A stretch of 64,000 nt of DNA from positions 3,598,001 through 3,662,000 of the forward strand of contig NZ_AP023189.1 of NCBI RefSeq assembly GCF_012767755.2, written 5' to 3'. The notes under the pieces are model-generated. The model saw only the letters and a list, made by a program, of their open reading frames with translations. It had not been told where the DNA came from and searched no databases. Below, piece after piece: positions 8,514 to 26,294 of this stretch. A program made the position numbers and the translations under genes. Position 1 is the first letter of the stretch. Every line of letters begins with the position of its first letter. Source of the DNA: Pseudomonas tohonis (GTDB lineage: Bacteria; Pseudomonadota; Gammaproteobacteria; Pseudomonadales; Pseudomonadaceae).

Positions 8514-9130
8514 TGAGGGGCCAGCACGGTTTCACCCTGATCGAGGTGATGGTGGCGATCCTGCTGATGGCCCTGGTTTCGCTGGTGGCCTGGCGCGGCC
8601 TGGACAGCGTGAGCCGCAGCGACGCGCACCTGCAGGCAACAGCCGAACGCAACGATGAGCTGCTGCGCGCGCTCAACCAGTTGCAGCGCGACCTGGCCCA
8701 ACGCGCCACCACCGAGTTGCTGGAGCCCCTGCGCCCGGATGCCGATGCCGACGCGCTGCCGGTCCGTTCCGGGCCGCCGGCCCTGGTGCTGCGCGGTGGC
8801 GGCAACGGGCCGCCGCGCCTGGAGCTGGTCCGCGTCGCTCCGTCCCGCCCCGGCCTGCTGCTGCGGGTGCGCTGGTGGGTGGAGGGCGACACCCTTTACC
8901 GCGCCGCCTCCAGCGCCGGCTCGCGCTACCCGCTGCCGGCACCCGGCCAGGGCGTGGCGGTGATGAGTGGCGTGAGCGATTTCGACCTGCGCACCTGGCG
9001 CCCCGGCAAGGGCTGGACCGCACTCACCGGCACCCCGGTGGAGAACCCCCAGGGCCTGGAACTCACCCTCACCCGCCAGACAGCGCAAGGCACCGAGCAT
9101 TACCGCCAGGTGATGGGGCCGTTCCCGTAG
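8513..9130 (+). CDS. hxcW: Type II secretion minor pseudopilin GspJ/HxcW
   Basis: Minor pseudopilin of 205 residues. The leader is very short (MRGQHG) and is followed by FTLIEVMVAILLMALVSLVAW with Glu+5. The remaining length and the C-terminal globular domain fit GspJ, which sits beside GspI and GspK at the tip. The ATG at 8513 overlaps the hxcU stop. An in-frame GTG one codon upstream would add a single residue and is unlikely. The TAG stop coincides with the beginning of the tandem repeat array that follows. Confidence 0.9.
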   Translation: MRGQHGFTLIEVMVAILLMALVSLVAWRGLDSVSRSDAHLQATAERNDELLRALNQLQRDLAQRATTELLEPLRPDADADALPVRSGPPALVLRGGGNGPPRLELVRVAPSRPGLLLRVRWWVEGDTLYRAASSAGSRYPLPAPGQGVAVMSGVSDFDLRTWRPGKGWTALTGTPVENPQGLELTLTRQTAQGTEHYRQVMGPFP

Positions 9131-9720
9131 GAGCGAATTCATTGGCGATGGAATGACCGGCCGCTCGCAGCCTTGTGCTGGCTGCGGGTCTTTCGCGGCT
9201 GAAGCCGCTCCCACAACTTGGAGCCGTACTGGCGCGGATGCAGGTTGGGTTGAGGCACGAAGCCCAACGCAGCAGAGCCGAGCCCCGCACCGTTGGGCCT
9301 CGCTGCGCTCGGCGCCAACCTTCGGCCTGCAGCCCGGGCTACCGCCCCTTGTGGGAGCGAATTCATTCGCGATGGAATGTCCGGCCGCGCGAAACCTTGT
9401 GCCGGCTGCGGGTCTTTCGCGGCTGAAGCCGCTCCCACGAATTGGAGCCGTCCTGGCGCGGATGTAGGTTGGGTTGAGGCACGAAGCCCACCGCAGCAGA
9501 GTCGGCCCCACATCGTTGGGCCTCGCTGCGCTCGGCGCCAACCTACGGCCTGCAGCCCGGGCTACCGCCCCTTGTGGGAGCGAATTCATTCGCGATGGGA
9601 TGTCCGCCCGCGCGAAACCTTGTGCCGGCTGTGGACCTTTCGCGGCTGAAGCCGCTCCCACAAATTGGAGCCGTACTGGCGCGGATGCAGGTTGGGTTGA
9701 GGCACGAAGCCCAACGCAGT
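9130..9720. repeat. Tandem array of 223-224 bp intergenic repeats (two full copies and a truncated third)
   Basis: Units begin with GGAGCGAATTCATT at 9130, 9354 and 9577, a period of 224 and 223 bases. Each unit holds the palindrome GGAGCGAATTCATTCGC, a TTTCGCGGCTGAAGCCGCTC hairpin, and a GTTGGG...CCAACC segment containing TTGGGCCTCGCTGCGCTC. The third copy breaks off near 9720 and runs into a different hairpin. No protein-coding signal is visible between hxcW and glgB. Single elements of the same kinds recur elsewhere in the window, so this is an amplified cluster of REP-like elements. Confidence 0.9.
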
Positions 9721-9722
9721 GT

Positions 9723-9807
9723 GTAGGGTGGATGGCGCTTCACCCATCCACCATCGAGGCCCGGTGAAACACCGCTGGTGGAGGTGAAAAGCGACCTCCA
9801 CCCTACG
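9723..9807. repeat. Inverted repeat ending GTAGGGTGGA / TCCACCCTAC
   Basis: An 85-base segment starts with GTAGGGTGGA and ends with its complement TCCACCCTAC, with internal smaller palindromes. The same GTAGGGTGG arms recur near 42603 and 54626. It could fold into a long hairpin and may stop transcripts from hxcW or glgB, but it has no T-run. A further TTGGGCCTCGC-type fragment follows at 9843-9871. Confidence 0.7.
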
Positions 9808-9871
9808 CAAACCTCGCCCTTGCGCCCGGCCCGACCTCTCACCGTTGGGCCTCGCCGTGCTCGGCGCCAAC

Positions 9872-12069
9872 CTAGGTCGAGGTGGGCTTGAGGATCAGCG
9901 CGCCCAGCGGCGGGAGGTCGAGCACCAGGGAGTGGGGCTGGCCGTGGCTGGTATCGTCCTCGGCGTGCGCTTCGGCGAGGGTGCCGGCGTTGCTGCCGGC
10001 GTACCCTTCGGCGTCGCTGTTGAGCAGCACCTGCCAGGTGCCGGGCAGCGGTACGCCGATGCGGTAGCCCGAGCGCGGCACGGGGGTGAAGTTGTGCACC
10101 ACCAGCAGCGGCGCGCCGTCCTGGCCCTTGCGCAGCCAGGCGTAGACGCTATTGCCCTTGTCGTCGCCGATCAGCCACTGGAAGCCTTCGGCGACGCCGT
10201 CCAGCTGGTGCAGCGCGGGCTCGGCGCGGTACAGGGCGTTGAGGTCGCGCAGCAGGGTCTGCACGCCCTGGTGCTCGCCGTAGCGCAGCAGGTACCAGTC
10301 CAGTTCGCTGTCATGGCTCCACTCGCGCCATTGGCCGAACTCGCAGCCCATGAACAGCAGCTTCTTGCCCGGATGGCTCCACATGAAGCTGAAGTAGAGG
10401 CGCAGGTTGGCGAACTTCTGCCAGCGGTCGCCGGGCATCTTGTCCAGCAGCGAGCGCTTGCCGTGCACCACCTCGTCATGGGAGATGGGCAGGATGAAGT
10501 GCTCGGAGAAGGCGTAGAGCAGGCCGAAGGTCAGCTGGTGGTGGTGATGGCTGCGGTTGACCGGGTCTTCGCTGGCGTACTTCAGGCTGTCGTGCATCCA
10601 GCCCATGTTCCATTTGTAGGCGAAGCCCAGCCCGCCCTCGCGGGTGGGCCGGCTGACGCCGGGCCAGGCGGTGGATTCTTCGGCTATCACCAGCGCGCCC
10701 GGCGCCTCGGTGGCGACCACGTCGTTGAGGTGGCGCAGGAAGTCGATGGCCTCCAGGTTCTCGCGGCCGCCGTGGCGGTTGGGGATCCACTCCCCGTCCT
10801 TGCGCGAGTAGTCGCGGTAGAGCATCGAGGCCACGGCGTCCACGCGCAGCCCGTCGATGTGGTAGGCGCGCAGCCAGTGCAGCGCGGAGGCCAGCATGAA
10901 GCCGTGCACCTCGGTGCGGCCGAGGTTGTAGATGTAGGTGTCCCAGTCCTGGTGGAAGCCCTCGAAGGGGTGCGCGTACTCGTACAGCGCGGTGCCGTCG
11001 AAGCGGCCCAGGCCGTGGGCGTCGGTGGGGAAATGCGCCGGCACCCAGTCGAGGATGACGCCGATGCCGGCGCGGTGGCAGGCGTCGATGAAGGCGGCGA
11101 AGTCGCGCGGGCTGCCGTAGCGCGAGGTGGGCGCGAACTGCGACAGCGGCTGGTAGCCCCAGGAACCGCCGAAGGGGTGCTCCATGATCGGCAGCAGCTC
11201 GATATGGCTGAAGCCCAGCTCCTGCACGTAGGGAATCAGCTGTTCGGCCAGCTCGTGCCAGTTGAGCACGCGGCCGTCGTTGCCGCCCTCCTTGCGCCAG
11301 GAGCCGACGTGCACCTCGTAGATCGACAGCGGGCGGTCGTGGGCCTGGCCGCGCTGGCGGCCGTCCATCCAGTCCTGGTCCTGCCAGTGGAAGTCCAGCG
11401 GCGCGCTGACCACCGAGCCGGTGGCCGGCGGCAGCTCGGTGGCCAGGGCCACGGGGTCGGCCTTGAGCGGCAGCAGGCCGTGCTGGCCGAGCAGCTCGTA
11501 CTTGTACACCTCGCCCGCCTGCAGGCGGGGCACGAACAGCTCCCAGACCCCCGCCGGGTGACGCAGGCGCATGGGGTGGCGGCGCCCGTCCCAGCCGTTG
11601 AACGCGCCCACCACGGAGACGCGCCGGGCATTGGGCGCCCACAGGGCGAAACGCACGCCGGGCACGCCTTCGTGCTCGGTGAGCTGGGCGCCGAAGACCT
11701 TGCCCAGCTCGCGATGGTTGCCCTCGGCGAACAGGTAGAGGTCGGTCTCGCCCAGCAGCGGGCCGAAGGCGTAGGGGTCCTCGGTTTCCTGCACGCCTTC
11801 GCTCCAGTGGATGCGCAGGCGATAGCGCTGCAGCTGCGCGGGCCGGGCGATGAACAGGCCCGGCGTGGCGGCCTGTTCGAAGGGGCACAGGGTCTGGCCG
11901 CTGTCGCCATCCAGCAGCTCGACGCCCAGGGCGCCCGGCAGGTAGGCGCGGACCACCGGGCCCTGGTCGTCGTGGTGCGGGCCGAGGAAGGCGAAGGGGT
12001 CGCCGTGCTCGGCACGCACCAGTGCCTCGATCTGGGCGCGGTCGGCGCCCTGCTCCATCGTCACATCAT

Positions 12070-12073
<4 letters not shown>
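9872..12073 (-). CDS. glgB: 1,4-alpha-glucan branching enzyme GlgB
   Basis: GH13 branching enzyme of 733 residues that introduces alpha-1,6 branches into linear alpha-glucan. An N-terminal CBM48-like domain ([20 protein letters not shown]) precedes the catalytic barrel. The nucleophile region [17 protein letters not shown] lies near residue 409, the acid/base VIAEES near 464, and the third acidic residue in [13 protein letters not shown] chose the ATG at 12073 (MNDVTMEQ) because it overlaps the treS stop as ATGA; the longer open frame upstream lies inside treS. It is the last gene of the glgE-treS-glgB operon and would branch the polymer made by GlgE. Confidence 0.96.
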
Positions 12074-15390
<3,317 letters not shown>

Positions 15391-15400
15391 GGCTCTGCCC

Positions 15401-17410
15401 TCAGGTCGCGGCGCGGATGCGCCAGATGCCGAAGGGCTGGTGCCAGGGCTCGATGCGCATCCACTGGGTCTTGCCGTGCCAGGTCCAGGTGTGGCCGTTC
15501 ATCAGGTCCTCGCCGTGGGTGGCGGCGTCCTCGGGCAGGCCCAGTTCCCACAGCGGCAGCTCGAAGTGCGCCTCCTGGGCGTTGTGCGGGTCGAGGCTGA
15601 TGGCGATGAGGATGAAGTTGGAGCGGTCGGCGGTGCGCTTGCCGAAGTACAGGATGTTGTCGTTCCAGGCGTTGTAGACCTGCAGCCCCAGGTGGGTCTG
15701 CAACGCCGGGTTGGCGCGGCGGATGCGGTTGAGCTGGGCGATCTCGCTGACGATGTTGCCGGGCGCCCGGTAGTCGCGCTGGCGCAGCTGGTACTTCTCC
15801 GAATCCAGGTACTCCTCCTTGCCCGGCACCGGTGCCGACTCGCAGATCTCGAAGCCCGAGTACATGCCCCAGAGGCCGGAGCCCATGGTCGCCAGGGCGG
15901 CGCGGATGAGGAAGGCGGCGCGGCCCTGGCCGTGCAGCGGGAAGGGGTTGATGTCCGGCGTGTTGACGAAGAAGTTCGGCCGATAGCAGTCGCACAGGGG
16001 CGGCTGGTTGAGCTCGGTGAAGTACTGGGCGAGCTCCTCCTTGGTGTTGCGCCAGGTGAAGTAGGTGTAGCTCTGGGTGAAGCCGACCTTGCCCAGGCGC
16101 GCCATCACCGCCGGCCGGGTGAAGGCCTCGGCGAGGAAGATCACCTCGGGATGGGCCGCGCGGATGTCGGCGATCAGCCATTCCCAGAACGGCAGCGGCT
16201 TGGTGTGCGGGTTGTCGACGCGGAACAGGGTCACGCCCTGCTCCACCCAGCCCTTGACCACGTCGCGCAGGGCCAGCCACAGGTCGGGCTGGGCATCCCG
16301 GGCGTAGAAGTCGACGTTGACGATGTCCTCGTACTTCTTCGGCGGGTTCTCGGCGTGGCGGATGCTGCCGTCGGGGCGCCAGCTGAACCAGCCGGGGTGC
16401 TGGGCCAGCCAGGGGTGGTCCGGGGAGCACTGGATGGCGAAGTCGAGGGCGATCTCCAGGCCGTGCTCGCGGGCGGCCTGGACCAGGGCCTGGAAGTCCT
16501 CGCGGCTGCCCAGTTGCGGGTGGATGGCCTCGTGGCCGCCCTCGGCACTGCCGATGGCGTAGGGGCTGCCGGGGTCGTCCGGGCCGGCCTTGAGGGAGTT
16601 GTTCGGCCCCTTGCGGTGGGTACGGCCGATGGGGTGGATGGGCGGGAAGTAGAGCACGTCGAAGCCCATGGCCTGGATGTCCGGCAGACGCGCGATGACG
16701 TCGCGGAAGGTGCCGTGGCGCTTGCCGTCGTTGGCCGCCGAGCGCGGGAACAGCTCGTACCAGCTGGCGAACTCAGCCAACTTGCGTTCCACGTCCAGCG
16801 GGTACAGCGGGCTGCGCACACGGTGGGGATGGGCCTCGACCCGGGTCACGGCGGCCACGGTCTCGGGCGCCAGCAGCAGGGCCACGCGCTCGTCGATGGA
16901 CTGCGTTTCCTCCAGGCGCGTGAGCAACGCCTGCAGCTCGTCCACCAGGGCCGCCGGGGCCTGTTCCAGGGCCTGGCGCAGCAGCAGCTCGCCTTCCTGC
17001 AGCTCCAGCTTGATCGGCACGCCGGCGCCGTGCTTCTTCGACAGCTCGTAGCAGTAGCTGCCGTAGAGGTCCCACCAGGCTTCCACGGCGAACACCACGC
17101 GGCCCACGCGCGGCGGCACGAAGCTGGCCTGCCAGTGGTCGTTGCCGAGGAACTCCAGGGGCACGCGCTGCCACTCGGGGTCCTCGACCAGGCGCCAGAG
17201 CACCTGGCCGGCGAGCTTGTCGTGGCCGTCGGCGAAGATCACCGCCGTGACGGTGCGAGCCTCGCCCTCGATGGCCTTGGCGGCGAAGCGGCCGCCCTCC
17301 AGCTGGGGCTCGACGGACTCGATGGCGATACGCGGGAAGGCCAGGGCCTCATCCAGTTGCAGCGCCCCGGAAAGGCGCGCGGCGGACTCGGCTGGGGTGT
17401 TCAGGGACAT
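15401..17410 (-). CDS. glgE: Alpha-1,4-glucan:maltose-1-phosphate maltosyltransferase GlgE
   Basis: GH13_3 enzyme of 669 residues that adds maltosyl units from maltose-1-phosphate to the non-reducing end of alpha-1,4-glucan. The nucleophile motif LFRVDNPHTKPLPFWEW lies near residue 396 and the general acid in VIFLAEAFTRP near residue 426. The start ATG at 17410 (MSLNTPAES) has a good Shine-Dalgarno AGAAGGAG; sequence further upstream in the same frame has no coding character. It heads the operon glgE-treS-glgB and is divergent from gcsR across 212 bases, where no confident promoter could be read. Confidence 0.95.
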   Translation of the reverse strand: MSLNTPAESAARLSGALQLDEALAFPRIAIESVEPQLEGGRFAAKAIEGEARTVTAVIFADGHDKLAGQVLWRLVEDPEWQRVPLEFLGNDHWQASFVPPRVGRVVFAVEAWWDLYGSYCYELSKKHGAGVPIKLELQEGELLLRQALEQAPAALVDELQALLTRLEETQSIDERVALLLAPETVAAVTRVEAHPHRVRSPLYPLDVERKLAEFASWYELFPRSAANDGKRHGTFRDVIARLPDIQAMGFDVLYFPPIHPIGRTHRKGPNNSLKAGPDDPGSPYAIGSAEGGHEAIHPQLGSREDFQALVQAAREHGLEIALDFAIQCSPDHPWLAQHPGWFSWRPDGSIRHAENPPKKYEDIVNVDFYARDAQPDLWLALRDVVKGWVEQGVTLFRVDNPHTKPLPFWEWLIADIRAAHPEVIFLAEAFTRPAVMARLGKVGFTQSYTYFTWRNTKEELAQYFTELNQPPLCDCYRPNFFVNTPDINPFPLHGQGRAAFLIRAALATMGSGLWGMYSGFEICESAPVPGKEEYLDSEKYQLRQRDYRAPGNIVSEIAQLNRIRRANPALQTHLGLQVYNAWNDNILYFGKRTADRSNFILIAISLDPHNAQEAHFELPLWELGLPEDAATHGEDLMNGHTWTWHGKTQWMRIEPWHQPFGIWRIRAAT

Positions 17411-17622
17411 CGGTCTGGCTCCTTCTGACCGGCGCATGGAGGCCGGCTGGGGCCGCGCCGGGTTGCGGATGTGGTGTGCTAGTTCCGAACCCCCTCGCGG
17501 GGCAAAGTTCGAACTTTCTCCGGGGCCACCGGCGGCCGGTTCCGCTGCACGGCACAAGCCATGGCCCCGCACCGCCCCGAGCGGGCATAATCTGCGGCTT
17601 TCATCCAGCGGCTCCGCCTTCC

Positions 17623-19143
<1,521 letters not shown>

Positions 19144-19208
19144 CTTTCAGCTTCATAAAACATCCATATCCATATGTTTTTATTGATAATTTAGTTGGTA
19201 AATCATCA

Positions 19209-19293
19209 CGTAGGATGGGTAGAGCGAAGCGAAACCCATGCTGTGTTCCAGCACCTTCTCGATGGGTTTCGCTTCGCTCTACACCATCCTACG
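19209..19293. repeat. Long imperfect inverted repeat downstream of gcsR
   Basis: An 85-base hairpin with arms CGTAGGATGGGTAGAGCGAA and its near-complement ending CCATCCTACG. It lies 65 bases after gcsR within AT-rich sequence. It could act as a terminator-like structure between gcsR and the gcv operon, though no T-run follows. It belongs to the intergenic hairpin families seen at other gene borders here. Confidence 0.75.
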
Positions 19294-19373
19294 GCTTAAA
19301 ACCTCATATATTTTCTATAAAAAATTTCTAATTTATTGATTTATATAGATTTAAATTCAGGACAATCTTGACC

Positions 19374-19391
19374 CGTAGCGAATTCGCTACA
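19374..19391. promoter_or_regulatory. GcsR-type operator site A
   Basis: The 18-base dyad CGTAGCG-N4-CGCTACA matches the architecture recalled for P. aeruginosa GcsR sites (TGTAACG-N4-CGTTCCG). It lies about 180 bases upstream of the -24 element, a normal enhancer distance. Confidence 0.75.
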
Positions 19392-19392
19392 G

Positions 19393-19410
19393 CGTAACGA
19401 CTCCGTAACA
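19393..19410. promoter_or_regulatory. GcsR-type operator site B
   Basis: CGTAACG-N4-CGTAACA starts 19 bases after site A, so the two are arranged in tandem on nearly the same helix face. The left half matches the consensus in six of seven positions and the right half is weaker. Confidence 0.7.
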
Positions 19411-19473
19411 TCCGGCCCCGCACCCCGCCATTCCTGACATGCCCCCTGCGCCCCATGGAAAACTCCCATTTTC

Positions 19474-19491
19474 TGTAGCGTTTTCGCTACA
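19474..19491. promoter_or_regulatory. GcsR-type operator site C
   Basis: TGTAGCG-TTTT-CGCTACA is a perfect 7+7 palindrome around four T bases, exactly 100 bases downstream of site A and about 65 bases before the -24 element. It is the closest of the three to a symmetric site. Confidence 0.75.
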
Positions 19492-19556
19492 CCCATCTTC
19501 ACGCAAGACCTCTCGAATCACCGCCAACCCCTTGTTTTATCTGGCCAAGACCATCC

Positions 19557-19572
19557 TGGCACCACCCTTGCT
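19557..19572 (+). promoter_or_regulatory. Sigma-54 promoter of the gcv operon
   Basis: TGGCAC-N5-TTGCT is an essentially perfect -24/-12 element with GG and GC correctly spaced. It lies 94 bases before gcvH and downstream of three GcsR-type sites. Together with the GAFTGA loop in GcsR this makes sigma-54 control of the operon very likely. Confidence 0.92.
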
Positions 19573-19665
19573 AACTAGCCGACCAGACAGCACGGGACGT
19601 CGTTCCGTGCGGGGGTCCATAGAGCGCCCGGCAAAGAACCGGGCCAAAGCATCGAGGAGTTCCGA

Positions 19666-20040
19666 ATGAGCGAGTTGCGTTTCACCGCCGAACACGAATG
19701 GCTGCGCCTGGAGGCCGATGGCCAGGTGACCGTGGGCATCACCGAGTACGCCCAGGAGGCGCTGGGTGACGTGGTCTTCGTGCAGCTGCCGGAGCTCCAG
19801 GCCTATGCGCAGGGCGCGGAAGTCGCGGTGCTGGAGTCGGTCAAGGCCGCCAGCAACATCGTCATGCCGCTGGACGGCGACGTGCTCGAAATCAACGAAA
19901 CCCTCAACGACAGCCCCGAACTGGTCAACGAAGACCCGCTCGGCAAGGGCTGGTTCTTCCGCATGCGCCTGGCCGACAACGCCGTGCTGGCCGACCTGAT
20001 GGACCGCGCCGCGTACGAAGCCCTGATCAAGAACGCCTGA
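19666..20040 (+). CDS. gcvH: Glycine cleavage system H protein
   Basis: Lipoyl carrier protein of 124 residues that shuttles the aminomethyl group between P, T and L proteins. The lipoylated lysine is Lys60 in ESVKAAS. The start has a clear GAGGAG ribosome site. It is the first gene downstream of the sigma-54 promoter, 11 bases before gcvP. By synteny it is the catabolic GcvH2 type, expected to be glycine-inducible. Confidence 0.97.
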   Translation: MSELRFTAEHEWLRLEADGQVTVGITEYAQEALGDVVFVQLPELQAYAQGAEVAVLESVKAASNIVMPLDGDVLEINETLNDSPELVNEDPLGKGWFFRMRLADNAVLADLMDRAAYEALIKNA

Positions 20041-20051
20041 GGAGCCCGACC

Positions 20052-22916
<2,865 letters not shown>

Positions 22917-23097
22917 CCGGTCCGGTGGGTTCCCGCCCGCGCGGGAATGACGATGCACGGGGCGCCTTGCGGGTGCCCTGTCACCCCCGCGAACGCGGGG
23001 GCCCACCGAACAACCGTCGGGCCGCGAGGCCCGATATCCCCCAATGTCTACGCTGACCCAATAACAACGAGCACGATCCAGGCTCAGGAGCGACACC
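22917..23097. repeat. REP-like palindromes in the gcvP-sdaA gap
   Basis: Two palindromic elements lie back to back: GGGTTCCCGCCCGCGCGGGA near 22925-22944 and CACCCCCGCGAACGCGGGGG near 22982-23001. They resemble the elements at 50610-50820. No trace of a glyA reading frame remains in the gap. Confidence 0.75.
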
Positions 23098-24474
<1,377 letters not shown>

Positions 24475-24483
24475 GAGCAGCGG

Positions 24484-24566
24484 CAAGCTTCAAGCCGCAA
24501 GCTTCAAGTGAAAACACCGTTTTGCTGCCACCTGCTTGCGGCTTGCCGCTTGTGGCTTGCAGCTTC
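24484..24566. repeat. Heptamer-like inverted repeat between sdaA and gcvT
   Basis: CAAGCTTCAAGCCGCAAGCT on the left and its approximate complement (CTTGCGGCTTGCCGCTTG) on the right can pair into a hairpin. The AGCTTCA and CTTGCCG words are the same as those amplified upstream of paaA at 38647-38711. It lies inside the gcv operon just ahead of the gcvT ribosome site and may tune gcvT expression. Confidence 0.65.
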
Positions 24567-24580
24567 CGAAGGAGATTTAC

Positions 24581-25696
24581 ATGACCCTCGCCAAGACCCC
24601 GCTGCACAGCCTCCACCTCGAACTCGGAGCGAAAATGGTTCCCTTCGCCGGCTACGACATGCCGGTGCAGTACCCGCTGGGCGTGATGAAGGAGCACCTG
24701 CACACCCGTGAGCAAGCCGGGCTGTTCGATGTGTCCCACATGGGGCAGATCCGCCTGCGTGGCAGCGACGCCGCCAAGGCCCTGGAGACCCTGGTGCCGG
24801 TGGACATCATCGACCTGCCGGTGGGCCTGCAGCGCTACGCCGTGTTCACCGATGCCAACGGCGGCATCCTCGATGACCTGATGGTGGCGCGCCTGGGGGC
24901 GGACGAGCTGTTCCTGGTGGTCAACGCCGCCTGCAAGGACCAGGACCTGGCCCACCTGCGCGCGCACATCGGCGACCGTTGCGAGATCGAGCCGCTGTTC
25001 GAGGCGCGCGCCCTGCTCGCCCTGCAGGGCCCGGCGGCAGTCACCGTGCTGGCACGCCTGGCGCCCGAGGTGGCGAAGATGACCTTCATGCAGTTCGGCA
25101 GCGCCCGCCTGCTGGGCGTCGAGTGCTACGTCAGCCGCTCCGGCTACACCGGCGAGGATGGCTACGAAATCTCCGTGCCCGCCGACAAGGCCGAGGCCCT
25201 GGCCCGCGCCCTGCTGGCCGAGCCGGAAGTCCAGGCCATCGGCCTCGGCGCCCGCGACTCGCTGCGCCTGGAGGCCGGCCTGTGCCTCTACGGCCACGAC
25301 ATGGACACCGCCACCACCCCCATCGACGCCAGCCTGGCCTGGGCCATCTCCAAGGTGCGCCGCGCCGATGGCGAGCGCGCCGGCGGCTTCCCCGGTGCCG
25401 AGCGCATCTTCGCCCAGCAGCGCGAGGGCGTCGCCGCCAAGCGTGTCGGCCTGCTGCCCCAGGAACGCGTACCGGTGCGTGAAGGCGCCGAGATCGTCGA
25501 CGCCGACGGCACCGTCATCGGCCGTGTCTCCAGCGGCGGCTTCGGCCCCACCCTGGGCGGCCCGGTGGCCATGGGCTACGTCAACGCCGCCCATGCCGCG
25601 CTCGACAGCGAGATCTGGGCCGTGGTGCGCGGCAAGCGCGTGGCGATGAAGGTCGCCAAGACCCCCTTCGTGCCGCAGCGCTACTACCGCGGCTGA
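24581..25696 (+). CDS. gcvT: Glycine cleavage system aminomethyltransferase (T protein)
   Basis: T protein of 371 residues that releases ammonia from the aminomethyl-lipoyl intermediate and forms 5,10-methylene-tetrahydrofolate. Family landmarks include MVPFAGYDMPVQYP near the start, GLFDVSHMGQ and SRSGYTGEDGYEI. The ATG at 24581 has a strong AAGGAG six bases away; 15 extra in-frame residues upstream lie in the repeat and are not expected in the protein. It is the last gene of the operon and is closed by a strong terminator. Confidence 0.96.
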   Translation: MTLAKTPLHSLHLELGAKMVPFAGYDMPVQYPLGVMKEHLHTREQAGLFDVSHMGQIRLRGSDAAKALETLVPVDIIDLPVGLQRYAVFTDANGGILDDLMVARLGADELFLVVNAACKDQDLAHLRAHIGDRCEIEPLFEARALLALQGPAAVTVLARLAPEVAKMTFMQFGSARLLGVECYVSRSGYTGEDGYEISVPADKAEALARALLAEPEVQAIGLGARDSLRLEAGLCLYGHDMDTATTPIDASLAWAISKVRRADGERAGGFPGAERIFAQQREGVAAKRVGLLPQERVPVREGAEIVDADGTVIGRVSSGGFGPTLGGPVAMGYVNAAHAALDSEIWAVVRGKRVAMKVAKTPFVPQRYYRG

Positions 25697-25744
25697 CCCT
25701 TTACCCTCGATGCCCCGCAGGCTCCCCCAGCCGAACGGGCCCTC

Positions 25745-25780
25745 AAGGCGACGGTGCGAACCGTCGCCTTTTCTTTTTCT
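25745..25780 (+). terminator. Rho-independent terminator of the gcv operon
   Basis: An 11-bp stem AAGGCGACGGT / ACCGTCGCCTT with a GCGA tetraloop is followed by TTCTTTTTCT. It lies about 50 bases after gcvT. Confidence 0.92.
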
Positions 25781-26228
25781 CAGAACAGGACCTGCCCCGA
25801 AATGCAGGATGGAGGTCGCTCCTTACCTCCACCGGCGATGCCTGGTGTCACAACCCAATCCCCGGCCGTGCCACACCGTCGTAGGTTGGCGCCGAGCGTA
25901 GCGAGGCCCAACGGTGGTCAATGGGAGGGTGCCAGGGCCATTCGCGAGCAGAGCTCGCTCCTGCGGGTCTCGCTCCGAAGGACGATTCATGGCACGAATC
26001 CGCGTCGCTCGTGTGCTTCTTCGCGAATGAATTCGCTCCCACAAAAGCGGACACAGGCGGGCCTACGCAGGTCGCTCACTTCATCACACTCAAGATTACA
26101 AATCGCTCGTAACTCATTGATTCATATAGAATTGAAAAATCTAGAATTTACGTTAACTTTTGCCTGCATGCGTTTGAAAGCAGGCGTTTCCGGCGCCGAA
26201 ACCTTGCCGTAATATTTCTGGCATATCG
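25781..26228. repeat. Gene-free stretch with interspersed repeats and AT-rich upstream region
   Basis: The left part holds an inverted copy of the TTGGGCCTCGC-type element (25881-25914) and a palindrome copy CGCGAATGAATTCGCTCC at 26022-26039. From about 26090 to 26220 the composition becomes AT-rich, as expected for the upstream region of the lipoprotein gene. No convincing coding region is visible. Confidence 0.7.
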
Positions 26229-26262
26229 CCGTCATCTCGCCGTCACACGACTCGGGCAGATT
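26229..26262 (+). promoter_or_regulatory. PhoB-box-like promoter of the lipoprotein gene
   Basis: CCGTCAT-CTCG-CCGTCAC forms two 7-base repeats with four bases between them; each matches the Pho half-site in at least six of seven positions. A CAGATT hexamer begins 10 bases downstream at the usual -10 position. The lipoprotein start follows 32 bases later. Predicted by pattern only. Confidence 0.55.
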
Positions 26263-26294
26263 CGCGTCTCACCAATCCTGGGGAGGACCATGAA

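Noticed and set aside
9130..9720. Possible CRISPR array
   Set aside because: Units are over 220 bases with no unique spacers, and each is built of palindromic REP-like elements.
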